Source of the DNA: Corythucha ciliata
Taxonomy: Eukaryota > Arthropoda > Insecta > Hemiptera > Tingidae
Length of the DNA: 64,000 nucleotides
Assembly: GCA_038030265.1 (NCBI GenBank)
Contig: CM075943.1
Location: 34,472,001 to 34,536,000 of the forward strand
Reading direction: 5' to 3'
Shown here: in pieces, positions 11,020 through 22,142 of the stretch
How positions within the stretch are numbered: the first letter of the stretch is position 1
Layout of the letters: every line of letters starts with the position of its first letter
Translations under genes and position numbers: made by a program
Notes under the pieces: generated by a model
The model's input: only the letters and a program-made list of their open reading frames with translations
Database searches by the model: none
Told to the model about the DNA's origin: nothing

Positions 11020-13134
11020 TCATTTGTCCGAGATATCATCGAGGGAGCTCTGGTCTTTAGCAGAGAACAAATTAGTGTAGTAGTAATTGAAATCTTGACG
11101 ATTTAGTAATTTCTCGCTCACATCAACCCCAGCCGTGTCAGCGACGATCTCGAAAAACGTTCGAATGTTCCTGTGGAACTGAGACTCAAGTGGTTGAACG
11201 CGTTCGAGAAGTGACTCGTTGATAGACGAGAGGCTCATGGAGCGAAGACTCGTTAAAATGTTGGCAAAGTCTTTGCAGGTTCCCAGGAGGTCACGAAAAA
11301 CTGATAGAAGGTTCATATTGTACAGGAGACATTCGGTCATGCAGCGATCTAAAAAATTCCAGTGAACTGTAATGAGATCGTCAATGCTTTCACAGGATTT
11401 AACACTGTCCAGGAAATGAATCCAGGCGGGTTCAATGGCCTCAACGGTCATGTAGTATTCGACGTTTTGTAGGAAACACATCATTTTATTACGAAGGGCC
11501 ATGGCCGCTCGCAAGGGCTGAGGCAAGCGGCGAGCGTTCCGACGAACGCCCTTGTGCCATATGGACGTTGCGTTGAGTAGCCTTTCGACGTGTTTACAAA
11601 AGAACAGGTGTCGGAAGAGCATCTGATATACCGATTGAACTTTCGTGTTTAAAACGAGAGACACTGGCCATTCACACTTGATGGCCAGAGTGAATGATTC
11701 GAAACCGGAAATTTGATGGATTTGGTTCGAAATGGATGAATCGTCGTCGCTCCGACTTCCCTTGCCTAGAATCTTCTTAACTTGAGAAGCCAAGTCCAAA
11801 GGTTTTAGACAAGACGTGATGTTTTCACGATGAACATCGTCATTTGTTGATGGTATTCTGATGGCCATTTCGACTAGACTGGCAAGTCTCGAGGGCTCCA
11901 CATCGTTGACGTCCTTGACAAGCTCCTCGTGGCAGGTATCAAGGATTTGAAGAACAAAGTCGCCTTGCTGAAGGAGAAAGTATTTTTTAGCTGAAGTGAT
12001 TCTGTCAAGCACATTGTACTCCTCAATAATATAAGTCAGGAGAGTTTTGCTCCAATGCTTGTAGGCTCGTAAAATGACGGCGAGAAATTCTTTATTTTCA
12101 GAATAGGCGAGATCTTCTTCGGGTGCAGGTTCGATTTCAACGTCAGATTTGACGCACTCCCTGATGACGTTCAAATATTTACCGGAGTCTAATATTTCAC
12201 ACTGAACTTTCATTAAAAAACTGGGTACTTCGGAAAAGTTCGAGCAACGTAGGTGATACTTTTTCTCCCAATATTTATCTGAATTAACTTCTTTACGCAT
12301 CTTCGGGGTTTCAACAACCATGAACTCGTCAAACGGATCGTAAATCTTGCCGTAGTAGATCCACTGTTTAATGGATTCCATATAGGGCGAGGCGGTTAGC
12401 TTCATTAAATGCCGACACAATTCAGTTTCTGGGGTGGCAATCGCCGACAGCTTGGTAAGATGTTCGTCCAAGAGGGAAAGCGTCCGTCCTCCACGGAGTT
12501 CCTCCTTCATAATGGTCGACACCAAGTCGGATAGAAGATTCATGGACATGAGTACAGGTTGGATACAGTACCACATTTCGTGAAGGTGAAGCTGGAACGC
12601 TCGATTTTTGTCATCGAGGTTCCCTACGAAATGAAGGTAATTGCCGATATATTCCCGAACTCCGGCGGCGAACGCTTGATTGACACGACCCACGCTCAGT
12701 CTGTGACTATCGTCGAGGAAGCGAGCAATTATTGAATAAAAAGTGGCTAGTGGCAAACAGTTTTTAACGACCTCAAGATTGGTCTCAACTATGTGGGTAG
12801 AAAATGAAAACTTCCTAGTGGCATACCTGTCAGTCAAAGGTTCGGCTTGAATCAGATCGGAGTCGATGCCGATGAGGACTTTCAAAAGGTCCCGCAACAA
12901 GACCGCCTCTTGTGACTCGGAAGGGACGAGCTTGAGATTCGGTCGAATGCCGCGACTCAACGGCGAGCATGTAAAGTCTGACGTCAAATCGGGACGCTCC
13001 GAACACCAGTCAGTGAGTTCGAGGGTACGGGACTCTTTTCTAAGCACGTTATCCTTCTGTTCATTCGACTGTTCGACGGCGTGCAACAACTGGTCAACGA
13101 TTACGGGCATCGCGGCGGGTGTCAATAGAGACAT
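11020..13134 (-). CDS. Gamma-tubulin complex component 2 (GCP2/Spc97 family), intronless
   Basis: One uninterrupted ORF encodes 704 aa. GCP2 forms the gamma-tubulin small complex with GCP3 and gamma-tubulin and nucleates microtubules at centrosomes and spindle poles. Visible family features are the GRIP1 region from about residue 73 (ESQEAVLLRDLLKVLIGID), a KQWIYYGKIYDPFDEFMV segment typical of GCP2, KYLNVIREC, KKYFLLQQGDF and, from about residue 503, the GRIP2 signature YQMLFRHLFFCKHVE, then QNVEYYM..EAIEP.W and a C-terminal DFNYYYTNL. The start chosen is the first in-frame ATG (13132-13134); an in-frame TAA lies upstream at 13159-13161. The N-terminal part before GRIP1 is shorter than in vertebrate GCP2 (about 900 aa). 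The absence of introns over 2.1 kb is unusual beside the multi-exon genes at either end and suggests a retrocopy, though no poly(A) remnant or target duplication is visible. The open frame argues for function. Confidence 0.9.
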   Translation of the reverse strand: MSLLTPAAMPVIVDQLLHAVEQSNEQKDNVLRKESRTLELTDWCSERPDLTSDFTCSPLSRGIRPNLKLVPSESQEAVLLRDLLKVLIGIDSDLIQAEPLTDRYATRKFSFSTHIVETNLEVVKNCLPLATFYSIIARFLDDSHRLSVGRVNQAFAAGVREYIGNYLHFVGNLDDKNRAFQLHLHEMWYCIQPVLMSMNLLSDLVSTIMKEELRGGRTLSLLDEHLTKLSAIATPETELCRHLMKLTASPYMESIKQWIYYGKIYDPFDEFMVVETPKMRKEVNSDKYWEKKYHLRCSNFSEVPSFLMKVQCEILDSGKYLNVIRECVKSDVEIEPAPEEDLAYSENKEFLAVILRAYKHWSKTLLTYIIEEYNVLDRITSAKKYFLLQQGDFVLQILDTCHEELVKDVNDVEPSRLASLVEMAIRIPSTNDDVHRENITSCLKPLDLASQVKKILGKGSRSDDDSSISNQIHQISGFESFTLAIKCEWPVSLVLNTKVQSVYQMLFRHLFFCKHVERLLNATSIWHKGVRRNARRLPQPLRAAMALRNKMMCFLQNVEYYMTVEAIEPAWIHFLDSVKSCESIDDLITVHWNFLDRCMTECLLYNMNLLSVFRDLLGTCKDFANILTSLRSMSLSSINESLLERVQPLESQFHRNIRTFFEIVADTAGVDVSEKLLNRQDFNYYYTNLFSAKDQSSLDDISDK

Positions 13135-13780
13135 AGCTTTCGGCAACTCAGGACCACTTTACCACTTCATCTAAACACACACATATGCGAAAACTCCGAA
13201 TTATTCATTTTTTAACAAAAAAACAAGATCAAACAAGAACGTATAAACAGACGACAGATAAGCTATCACTCAGACTGCTGGGCGGGATGATTGTACGGAG
13301 GGACGAGTGCGAGTGAGAGGGACAGATTGCCGAGAAGAACACGTTGAGTGCTGCTCTCTTTACACAAGAGGAAGAAACCGCTCTTTTCAACGTAAACGTA
13401 GACAAAGAACTAAGAAGGCCCATCCAAGGATTTTTTTAGCGTTTGAATCAGCGAGCACAGATAAATAATAGATGAAGCGTAAATAAAAAAAACGGCACAC
13501 TTCCCTTTCTACTAGTGTCCAAATCATGGGGTGAGAAAAACTATTGGAAACACTCATTAAAAACGAAGCATTGAAGTTAAAATAAGAAACTATTAACTAT
13601 ACAAAAGCAGTTGTTTTCATACCAGTTCTGTGGTTTGCACTACATGCTTTATTTTTCGTGTACGAGAATAGATAAAAGGATTTAAATTTTATTCAATTTC
13701 ATTATTTATTAATTTATGACATCCTTAATTGATAGTGCTCGTCCTCTGTGAAGTTGTTGAATAAGTACATTACCTACATT
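13135..13780. other. Intergenic between GCP2 and the transposase gene
   Basis: It should contain the GCP2 promoter on the - strand and the transposase promoter on the + strand. I see no clear TATA box, initiator or repeat that would decide the start sites. Small ORFs here (for example 13229-13423 -) show no family features. Confidence 0.4.
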
Positions 13781-13918
13781 ATGCCTGGTTGTGCGGCCAA
13801 ACTTTGCACGAAACGCAGCGAGGATAGAGAAGATGGTCTCAGCTTTCATAGGTGATTATTAATTAACGATACTTATGTACATGGTGCATTGTTATTTAAT
13901 TCTTAAGTAGTTGATAGT

Positions 13919-14990
13919 TTTTTTTTGTTGTTTTTTTTTTTTTGGCTCGGACGGTTTCCCGACTCCGAAGGTGCCAAAAGCCTTTCGGCCCATACACCAT
14001 ACCCACTTGGGGCCCGGACTCGGGAGAGCCTAGTGTACGGCTCCTCAAACCTATATTTATCCTTTTCAGCAATCTCAGGAGACGGGTCCCATTCTCCTTT
14101 GAGAAGTTGGGGAAGAATATTCTATCGTCACCAAAAATAGTGTATCTGGCCGCCGCGTAGCACACTCGCATATGACGTGCTCCGCGGTTTCCTCAGCCTC
14201 CCCACGTCTATCGCAGTCGGGCTCCCCTACTGTCCCCATGATGGACAGGTGACTGTTAAGGGCGTAATATCCTGTATACATCCCTACTATCCGCCTAAGC
14301 TTTACCCGTGTTAGTCCCAGCAACCATGCCGAAGCTTCCTGGTCTTCCTCATTGATTCCCAGTTTTGCTTGCCGGCACCCGGGTTCAGTCCGCCATCTCC
14401 TCAGAGCTTGGTCACTGGCCCAGGCCCTTATCTCCCTCAAAACCACCCTTTGGGCAATGCCCACCGATGGTTCAGGCCCTATTACCAGCTGGCCCGCGCC
14501 ACGCTTGGCCAGCTCGTCTGCTTTTTCATTTCCCTGCCATCCTTTATGACCCGGGATCCATCCCAACGTTAAGGAGTTCCCTTCGCCTTGGAGGTCCCGT
14601 ATCCCTACTCTGCCACTCGCTACGGCCGCTGAGTCCACCACGGGTTTGGTGATCGCCCCTATAGCGCCGCCCTGCTGTCAGAGTAGATACCGATTGCCCT
14701 ACCTGTCACTTTCCGCTTCAGTAGCTCCCGAATACAAGCATCGATCGCTACCACCTCGGCCTGGAAAACTGTGGTGTGTCCCCCTAGCGGGATAATTATT
14801 TCCACCCCCAGCTCCGGCACGAAAATTCCAGCTCCGGTCGGCCCTTCCTGACCATTCTTGGAGCCGTCAGTGTAACACACCAGCTCCCCTTGCCGGGATT
14901 CCCAACCCTCTTCTCTCACAATGACTCTCTGTTTGATTTTGGTTGAGAAGTCGTTCCTTTTAACCACGTAATCCGGCCTAAGTGCCTAGG
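13919..14990 (-). mobile_element. 5'-truncated jockey/R1-type LINE (RNase H and 3' tail)
   Basis: On the - strand an RNase H domain is split by a frameshift near 14650: first VCYTDGSKNG...QAEVVAIDAC...IYSDSRAAL (14659-14967), then VVDSAAVASG...GWIPGHKGWQGNEKADELAK...HVICECA (14075-14641). The acidic residues of TDGS, AE, SDS and NEKAD are all present. A second frameshift near 14160 leads into ARYTIFGDDRIFFPNF...LLKRINIGL, the usual C-terminus of such ORF2 proteins. The 3' poly(A) tail is the T-run at 13919-13943 on the + strand. The 5' end is cut at about 14990. It sits antisense in intron 1 of the THAP transposase gene. No convincing target duplication was found. Confidence 0.8.
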
Positions 14991-14996
14991 ATATTT

Positions 14997-15462
14997 GGCC
15001 ATACATTTTGAAAGCCAGGAAAATCATCTCTCACATTGGACTTCTTACTTATTTGTCTAAAAGTCCTAGAAACTCTCTTTTTCTTTGCTCATATAGTTCA
15101 GGGTTTCAGGTGGTATTTTTTTGGACCTTTGTATTTTTAAAAATTTCCCCCTCCTAACGGAAATTCCACCAAAAAATATCTCTCAGATTTGACTTCTTGG
15201 TTTTATGGTTTTACAGACAACTATTTCAAGAAGTTGAGGGGTCATTAGAAAGCTTATTTGATACGCAAGTTTTTTTATAACTTGCATATTCGAAAATCAA
15301 TTTTTGTGGGAGGAAGACATTTCTAGAAAACCGTCCAAAAAAATACCACCAGAATCCTAGAACTTTGAGCGAAGAAAATGAGGGGGTTCTAGTACTCTTA
15401 GACAAAAAACCAAGAAGTAAAATCTGAGAGATATTTTTTCTAGCTTTCAAAATGAATGGCCA
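14997..15462. mobile_element. Foldback element, 466 bp
   Basis: The left end begins 'ggccatacattttgaaag' and the right end is its imperfect reverse complement; arms of about 130 bp share 'atctctca', 'cttcttg.ttt', 'ttgtctaa' and 'ggtggtatttttttggac'. It directly adjoins the broken 5' end of the LINE, within intron 1 of the THAP transposase gene. Confidence 0.65.
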
Positions 15463-15589
15463 TTTTAAAATGTTAATGGAGTGATAGCTGTGAAATCAAG
15501 AGTTTCTGCCAAAAAATCAGAATTTCAATGGAAATAACAAAACAAAAAATCATATCCCCTGAACGGTTAGCGAACCTTTATTTACACAC

Positions 15590-15700
15590 GCAGGTACTGA
15601 CAGTACCCGCCATATGTGGTCATTTAAAGAGGGGGAGGCTTGTGATTGGCTAGTGAGCGGGACCAAACATGGCGGACTGTCAGTACTCGTAAGAACTTAT
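15590..15700. repeat. Short inverted repeat
   Basis: 'aggtactgacagtacccgcc' and the later 'ggcggactgtcagtact' form an imperfect hairpin around 'ggctTgtgattggc'-type sequence. A related phrase (accatccaatcacaagccc...ggaccacatatgg) occurs in reverse near 26990-27040. Confidence 0.4.
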
Positions 15701-17646
15701 AGAGCCTTAGAACGGTGCAAGATAAAGCATCCCATTTAGTGGTCGCGTTTAGTTCCGTTTTCCATGTAGTTCACCTTAACTCTTTTGCAGCACTACCAAA
15801 AAACCCTGTATAGTCCTGCAGTCAGATACTTTTACCGGGAGTTTATTGATTAACCTCTTATTTCATTAATTCATTACGTTTCATTTTTTAGGCCACTAAT
15901 TTTGATTCTGATACAGGTTTCCCAGAGACAAGGAGATGAGGGATAAGTGGACGAGCGCTATACAAAAAAACTCTTTCTGGAAACCACATATCTATAGTGT
16001 TCTGTGCAGCAGACACTTCGAAAACTGCTTTATTGATAGATCCTCTCCATTCAGAGTCAAATTGAAAAGTGGAGCAGTCCCAACTCTGTTCTTGATACAT
16101 GAACAATCAGAAGAAAGTTTCTCCGGCATGAAGGTAATAATGATTGCTTTTGGTACTTATCATGAAATGTGATTGAAATCCTATTGTAGCCCAGTGATCA
16201 TGATGTTTAGCAACACTTTATGTACTCTTTTTTCAGGAAAGAGAGATACCGTTGGTGCAGCATATGGAAGAAAATCCTATGCTTACTGGGGAATGTTTTT
16301 CCACCGAGAAACCGGAACACCGAGAAGAACTCGTGGAGGTATTATTATTATTTTTGATTATATTTGTTTGATCAACTTTGTTTTTGACAAAATTTTCTTT
16401 TTACAGATTTCAGAAGCTAGCTCATATCGAATGACAGAATGCCAGCCCACGGATGTTGATGGATGTTGTCTTCAATTGCATTTGGAAGATTCCTTTGAGG
16501 TATTTCTTCACGAGTGGAATTACCTCTGAACAATTATCGTCCTTGGTTAGGCAATGCTTGTGTTTGCTGAAGGAATCAGGCATCACTGTCGTGTCCGTTA
16601 CTTGCGATGGGGCAAAAATCAACGTTAGTACTAGTAAGAAACTGGGGTGTCGATTAGATAACTTAGATAACTTGGTAACTTCCTTCGAAGTCGGAGGTCA
16701 GAAATCAGAGTTCATTTTAGATCCGTGTCATATGCTGAAATTAGTGAGAAATGCGTTTCACGGGTACAAGATCCTCTTCGACCCACAAGGAAATTTGGTA
16801 AAATGGAGCTATATTGAAGAGCTTCTGGTACTGCAAGAAAGAGAAGGGGTAAAGCTGGGAAATAAATTGACCAAGCACCATGTTCACTTCGGGAATGACA
16901 AGATGAAAGTCAAATACGCTGCTCAGCTATTTAGTAGGTCAGTTGCTGACGCTTTAAAATATTGCTTGAAAAAATCAAGTGCCGGGGTTCGAAGGTTGCG
17001 AAGCGACTATCACTTTTTTAGTCTTGTTCAACGACATTTTTGACATATTAAATGCAAGAAGCCTGAATGATAAATATCTTAAGCAGGCCATGTACGAAAA
17101 AAATCGGAACATCCTGTACCAAAAGATGGATGCAGTTGGCCTTTATATTAAAGGCTTAAGAGTAACCCGTCAATCCGGAGATATCATCGTTCCGGGAAAC
17201 CCTGTGTGTGACAGTCAAAGAAAAACGGGATTCCTTGGGTTTTTAATGGCAATCAACTCCACAAAAATTCTGTATTCTTCTTTGGTGGAAAAGCGGAAGC
17301 TGAAGTGTTTAGCTATGTATAAAGCAAACCAAGACCACATCGAAAGACTTTTCGGGTACATTCGGGGGCGATCAGGCAGAAATGATAATCCATCGGCCTT
17401 TGAATTTACGCATACATGGAAAAAAGTACTGGCACATAAACAACTTCACGAGTCTTCTGCTTCAAGTGGAAACGCGATTCCCTTGGACAAAATAACTTTT
17501 CTGGCGGTCAGTAACGCGAGGATTCGGGATCTTCTTAAGCCTGAAAGAAAAAAATTGAACTTCGTGCGACTGATAAATAGCACTCTACCAAATGAAGACT
17601 TCAACAGTGAAATGAGTTAGTATTTTCAAATTTCGACGGTGGATCT

Positions 17647-18638
17647 GTATAAGTTTGACAACAAATGTGGGTAAAACTACGTCAAAAGTGGAGTAAAATG
17701 GTATCTTCGATCCGTTCCGGAGCTATGATTTTGTTTGTATTTAAAAATGTAACTGGTGTTTGCTTCAAAAAAACCGCGATGCCTCGGCTTATATCGTGCC
17801 AGATCCACAAAGTTAGGCCATTTTCAGAAACTGCGGAACATTTCCTGGGAGGAGATTTTATTGCATGAAAAAATCGCCATCACCCAGAAATGTGGCATTT
17901 TTTTCATATATTCACGTGGATACCTTCTCCTTCCTAAGATATCTTGTCCTCCCATTCCAAAACATTAATTTGACAGAAAAATATGAGCAGTTGCCTACGT
18001 ACCAACAATATTCGTGAAAGGTGCCTACAGATCGGCATAAATGGAGGGGAGAGTCAAATTGAATGACGCTTGCCAACGATATCCTGTTCTCTCTTACTGC
18101 CGATCTCCCTGCACCCTGCACGAACACCCTTCACGTAGGTAATTGCCCAGGCTCTGTAAAAACACAGTTTTTCTGAATTCTCGTGATATTTTCGTGAGAA
18201 ACGTCAGTGGTAACATGAAATGTGAACACACCAAAAGAAAGCTTTGAAGATGGAGAAGGTTTTTTGATGCATAGAAAGTCTGTAGAAGAAGCCGTTTGGG
18301 AAAACAGCGAGTTTTCGTAAAACGTACAAATTATGGGCCACGTGATTTTATGGCAAAATTGCCAGAGTTCTGGGCGTTGACGATTATTTCAAGCAATAAA
18401 GTGGACACCATAATAAAGGAAATGTTCCGCATTTCCTTAGAATGGCATCACTTTTTGAACATGGTGCGATATAAGCCGAAAAATCGCGGATTTTTTAAAG
18501 CAAGCACCGGTTATTTTTTTAAATACAAAAAAAAAATTATAACTCAGGAACGGATCGGCGTAGGGCACTTTGGAGTGTACCATTTTACTCTACTTGTACG
18601 TAATTTTACCCGAAATGTTTTGTCACACTACGTATAGT
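17647..18638. mobile_element. Foldback element about 1 kb in the last transposase intron
   Basis: Arms of about 300 bp (17647-17955 and 18320-18638) are imperfect reverse complements; matching words include 'ggaaatgttccgca', 'gatataagccga', 'aatcgcgg', 'tttttaaatacaaa' and 'ggaacggatcg'. It lies between the core exon and the last recognisable exon of the THAP transposase gene. ORFs in it (for example 18296-18637) are not conserved between the arms. Confidence 0.7.
17986..18147. mobile_element. Small MITE nested in the loop of the 17647-18638 foldback
   Basis: 'gcagttgcctacgt' (17987-18000) and its reverse complement 'acgtaggtaattgc' (18133-18146) mark the ends; the arms also share 'gatcggca'. 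Confidence 0.55.
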
Positions 18639-18979
18639 CATGTTGTAATGGCTGTAAGTATCCATTGTGAGTAGTAAAAAGTAACTTGGAGAACCCACTT
18701 TTGATTACAAGTACTTCTAAGGTAAACAGTTGGTAATTGAAGTTATTGTATTTTCTTCTATAGAAATAGCGCTCGAGGCAATAGACCCAGAACATGACCA
18801 TGACTATTGTATTTCGTCTGGCGGGGGGCCATCTGCCGTAGAATTAGATTTTATGGAAACTGAAGAGGAATCCCTGCAATTCAACTTTTCGGAGAGAGAA
18901 ATATCGGATAGGATTATACAAGATGTCGTTGAATATATTGCAGGTATTTTTTGCATGTGTGCATCCCGCAACGACACGA

Positions 18980-19558
18980 CTCCGATCATGCACCGATCAT
19001 ACACCGAAATCCCTCTCTATTTGCCTTCCCGTGCAGGACGTGTGAAAGTTTCTCCCCGTAGGTACCTCACTACCGCCTATGCCCTCTTTCTACTCTCTAC
19101 CGGCGTTGAAACTTGTCATAGACATTCGAAAATATTCGTAGAATTTTATTTCGTCGTCCAAAAGATGAGGTAGCAACGTTGAAAATTCGCCTTCCCTTGA
19201 ACGACTTTTCCACGCAGGGTGTACCCAAATTCTTCTTTTCTTGGGCCTCTCATTTTCTTCAACTTCCTCTTCCTCCAGAGCCAAAGCTATTGCGGCCAAA
19301 TCGCAATTATTGAAATTTCGAAACATTACACTTATCAAATAACACAGAAGAATATTTCCACTTAACTTTAAAATGTCTGATAACTCACGACGATTGTTAA
19401 GGGGCGGAGTGGCTTGGAAGGCTTGTTGTCGGAGTAGAATCGGAAGGGTGTATGATAGGTGTGAACACCCCTTTCCGATCCCGCACCGATCCGGCTTTTC
19501 GGGGCAACGTTTGACGGGTGTCGGATCGGAAGCGTGCATGATAGGTGTGACCAGGCCT
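18980..19558 (-). mobile_element. PIF/Harbinger-derived element, left end degraded
   Basis: The right terminus reads (reverse complement) AGGCCTGGTCACACCTATCA and is followed by TAA, fitting the 3-bp TWA target duplication of Harbinger elements. The same TIR family bounds the MITE at 23826-24069. The left terminus is not intact; only internal words such as 'ccgatcatgcaccgatcat' remain at about 18980. It carries the transposase fragment listed next. Confidence 0.65.
19105..19326 (-). pseudogene. Harbinger transposase N-terminal fragment
   Basis: From an ATG at 19324-19326 the frame reads MFRNFNNCDLAAIALALEEE, then RPKKRRIWVHPAW...GEFSTLLPHLLDDEIKFYEYFRMSMTSF and diverges. The alternating Ala/Glu stretch, the RR-WVHP motif and the F-YFRMS...F motif are the usual start of PIF/Harbinger transposases. 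The DDE catalytic part is absent. Confidence 0.75.
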
Positions 19559-20238
19559 TAATACTTAGGCTCAGTGCCGGATCCAGACATTATTCTGGGA
19601 AGAGGGGTGAGGTAAGACTCGATTATACCTTTCCTACGTGTGGTAGGGGGTGCACGTCTCACAAAATATGGGTTTGACACTCACTCTCTGTCTCTCTTGG
19701 ATAGCAGCAGAATGGCTGTGAAATGAGCCAACCTTGATTTCCTATTTTGAAGGAGTCAAACTCGCAAAATAGATTTCCGAAAGAGTCAAATATCGCACAA
19801 TACGGGGTTCGAAAGAGCTAAGTCGACGAAGTAGTGTTTTTTTTAACGAGACAAGTCGTTCAAATGAAAATGTCTCTCCAAGCCCCGCAGAGATTCACCC
19901 CCGCAAAAAATAAAATAATTTTAGAGAATCATCATCGGACCTGCACCTGCCTAATAGTACGTAAGCTCTGCGTAGGCCTCAAAATCACTTGTGTATGGGC
20001 GTTTGCGGGAAACATTGACGTTTAGCAGTTGATTTCCAGCTGAAAATTACATTTGCAGAAAATTAGCTTCAACGATCCGTCAAACAATTGTTATGAAAAC
20101 CTCACCAATAATTTTATAACACCCTAAATTGGACACTAGGAGGAAATGAGACATATCTTGCATCACATTTTCTATTAATACACTCCCTCTATTATTTATC
20201 TGTGCTCACTGGTTTGAATTATGTAATTCAAGTAACTT
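19559..20238. other. Intergenic, nothing recognised
   Basis: A few phrases around 19700-19830 ('aaagagtcaaatatcgcac') recall repeat family B. No gene or terminal repeats. Confidence 0.4.
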
Positions 20239-21088
20239 ATTGGCGATTGTAGCTATCACTAGCGGCGCTAGTGTCGTGTGATAATGAAACCGGTACTCCC
20301 CACATATGTTAAATGATAACGAGTTTTGCGTTTTTTTAAAGTGTTTTTTCGTGGTCAACGTCCGTAACATACCGGGAAAAAAGTAGTCAGTTGGCCTAAA
20401 GTGACAAGAACAGAAGAACATGGTTTATGATACATTTATACTCAAACGTCAAGCAAGCACCCAAGTCTTTCGGCGGTCGATTTTCTCCCAACACTGGCCT
20501 AATTGATAACTGACACCATTGAAACCTAAATTTTTGGGAAACAATGAAATGACAACGTTGTGTCTCGGCTACGACGGCAAGAGCAACCGAAGACACAGCA
20601 GTTTTCTCTGGATTCACCTTTTTGAGACATCCCACGAGCGCCTTTTGCGCCACGAGCCTACATTGGTGCTCACCAGCTCACCGTTTCGTTTTAGTGCTCA
20701 GAGAACGGCACGGGTTCAGTAAAACGGTCGAAAACGTTTTTGAATCGGGGTTTTCGAGTTTTCCTGTCCTAACAAATAGCCGTCAGCGAAAGTTTCTGTA
20801 CGGGTGTACCGTGTACCCGCATAACCGTCTTGTTTTCTTGATTCGGTGATGCCAAAGGTACAATATCGAGGCCTCCTCGTCACCGTTGGATAATTTAGCC
20901 GAAGTTCACAGTAAAAAAGTGTCATTGGCCAACATTTTTGATACATGAACTTTCTTATTGAAGAAAACTTTGTTGTAGTTTGTTGTCAAACGACAACCGA
21001 ACGACAACAACAAATCACATGGAGTACCGGACTCAATGTTTCTCTGAAACGCCGCCAGACATCGTATCCCTTAGCTACAATCGCCAAT
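20239..21088. mobile_element. TIR element, about 850 bp
   Basis: The ends are ATTGGCGATTGTAGCTA (20239-20255) and its exact reverse complement (21072-21088). The inverted similarity continues inward for about 65 bp with mismatches ('ggcggcg', 'aaccggtact'). ORFs inside have no recognisable domains. Class unknown. Confidence 0.6.
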
Positions 21089-21529
21089 AGGAATTTCTAT
21101 TCAACTCACTACACAAGTGTAGTGCAGCGTCCTCTGCATAAACATATGTTTCAATTCGGAGAGGACGGGTGGAAAAACTTACATCACACGAGTGTATTGC
21201 ATTGAATGGAAAACGCCATTAATCTCGATGAAAACATGTTGCAATGATTAATTTGACGAACCGAAGTTATTCTTCGGGCCAGTGGATCCAGCATTTTATC
21301 GAGAGGGGGTTCGAAGCAAAAATGTTCACCTCCATAGAGTGACGGGGGAGGGGATTGCACACGACCAGTGAAAAAGTAAGATATAGGAGCCACTTTTCCT
21401 TATGGAGGGTCCAGGGTGTACAAAAAGCGACTTGACAGAGAAAACAGAAAAACCCGTGGTGGGGCACCTCCCAATTGACCACAACAACAAGAAATAATAT
21501 AATTTTTACATTGCGTTTAGCTATGGCCT
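21089..21529. other. Intergenic, nothing recognised
   Basis: No element ends, gene or RNA were recognised. Confidence 0.4.
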
Positions 21530-21960
21530 TTTCCTTATTTTAGCTACGAATTACCGCTATTTTCACATCCTATCAGCCAATTAGCGCTTATGCTTCAAGC
21601 CGCGAATTTCTTAATTTTAGCCGCGTGTGAGTGCTTTTTGTCAAATTTACTCTCAAATTGGCGCATTCATCAATGTTGGCTGCATTTATACAATCTTTCT
21701 CAATTCAGGCGCAGGCTAGCGCCCCCTCCCCCTCAATAGCCATGAATTTGCGCTTTTTCTCAACTTTAGCAGAAAAATATCGTTTTATCCCATGAATTAG
21801 CGGTTTTTCTTAATTTTCCACGAGTTGGTGTGTTCCTCCATTTTAGCTGTAAGTTAGCGATCCCCCCCCCCTGAATATTAACGTTTTTCTCAAGTGTTTC
21901 CCTCTTTTTAGACACAAAATAGCGGACATGTTCTCCCTGTACCGAAATGTCGTTTTTACT
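21530..21960 (-). repeat. Degenerate tandem array, family A (reverse)
   Basis: Units such as 'ttttctcaattttagc' and 'cgtgaattagcg' recur every 30-45 bp. This is the reverse complement of the array at 1-1250. Confidence 0.65.
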
Positions 21961-22142
21961 TATAACTTCAAAACAAGTGATTCCAGAATTTTTTAAATAG
22001 TTTTTTCGGATTCCTCGTAAAACTTTCTTGTGAACTGATCACAATATTGTCGAAAAAATGCAACTTTTTTTGTAGCCAAAATCGTCGTTTTTAGCGTAAA
22101 AGGACTACAGCACAAAATAACGGTCGAAATAGCAAAAAAAAG

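Larger units (their letters stand above)
13781..18943 (+). pseudogene. THAP-domain P-element-type transposase gene, decayed
   Basis: Exon 1 (13781-13851) reads MPGCAAKLCTKRSEDREDGL and ends in SFHR; exon 2 (15917-16133) continues FPRDKEMRDKW...LCSRHF...AVPTLF. Together they form a complete THAP zinc finger (C4, C9, CSRH, the FP and W anchors and an AVPT box). Exon 3 (16237-16338) is a 34-codon acidic linker, in phase. From 16453 an RNase-H-like transposase core is recognisable (VTCDGAKINV, DPCHMLKLVRNAF, NKLTKHHVHF, SVADALKYCL, FEGCEATITF, KTGFLGFLM, NQDHIERLFGYIR), and a last exon (18764-18943) ends DVVEYIAG. Breaks: the segment between the linker and the core, which should hold the first catalytic Asp, is missing; the core frame has an upstream TGA; a frameshift lies near 16980. 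The C-terminal exon that should follow EYIAG is not found. Intron 1 is swollen by a LINE fragment and a foldback. Inactive remnant of a P-type transposon or a domesticated relative. Confidence 0.85.

Noticed and set aside
11020..13134. Processed pseudogene interpretation of GCP2
   Set aside because: 704 codons without stop or frameshift and all family motifs present; a dead copy would be expected to carry breaks. A functional retrogene remains possible.
12866..13174. 102-codon + strand ORF
   Set aside because: Antisense shadow of the GCP2 gene.
14352..14652. Several overlapping + strand ORFs of 65-95 codons
   Set aside because: They lie opposite the RNase H coding sequence of the - strand LINE and owe their openness to its GC-rich codons.
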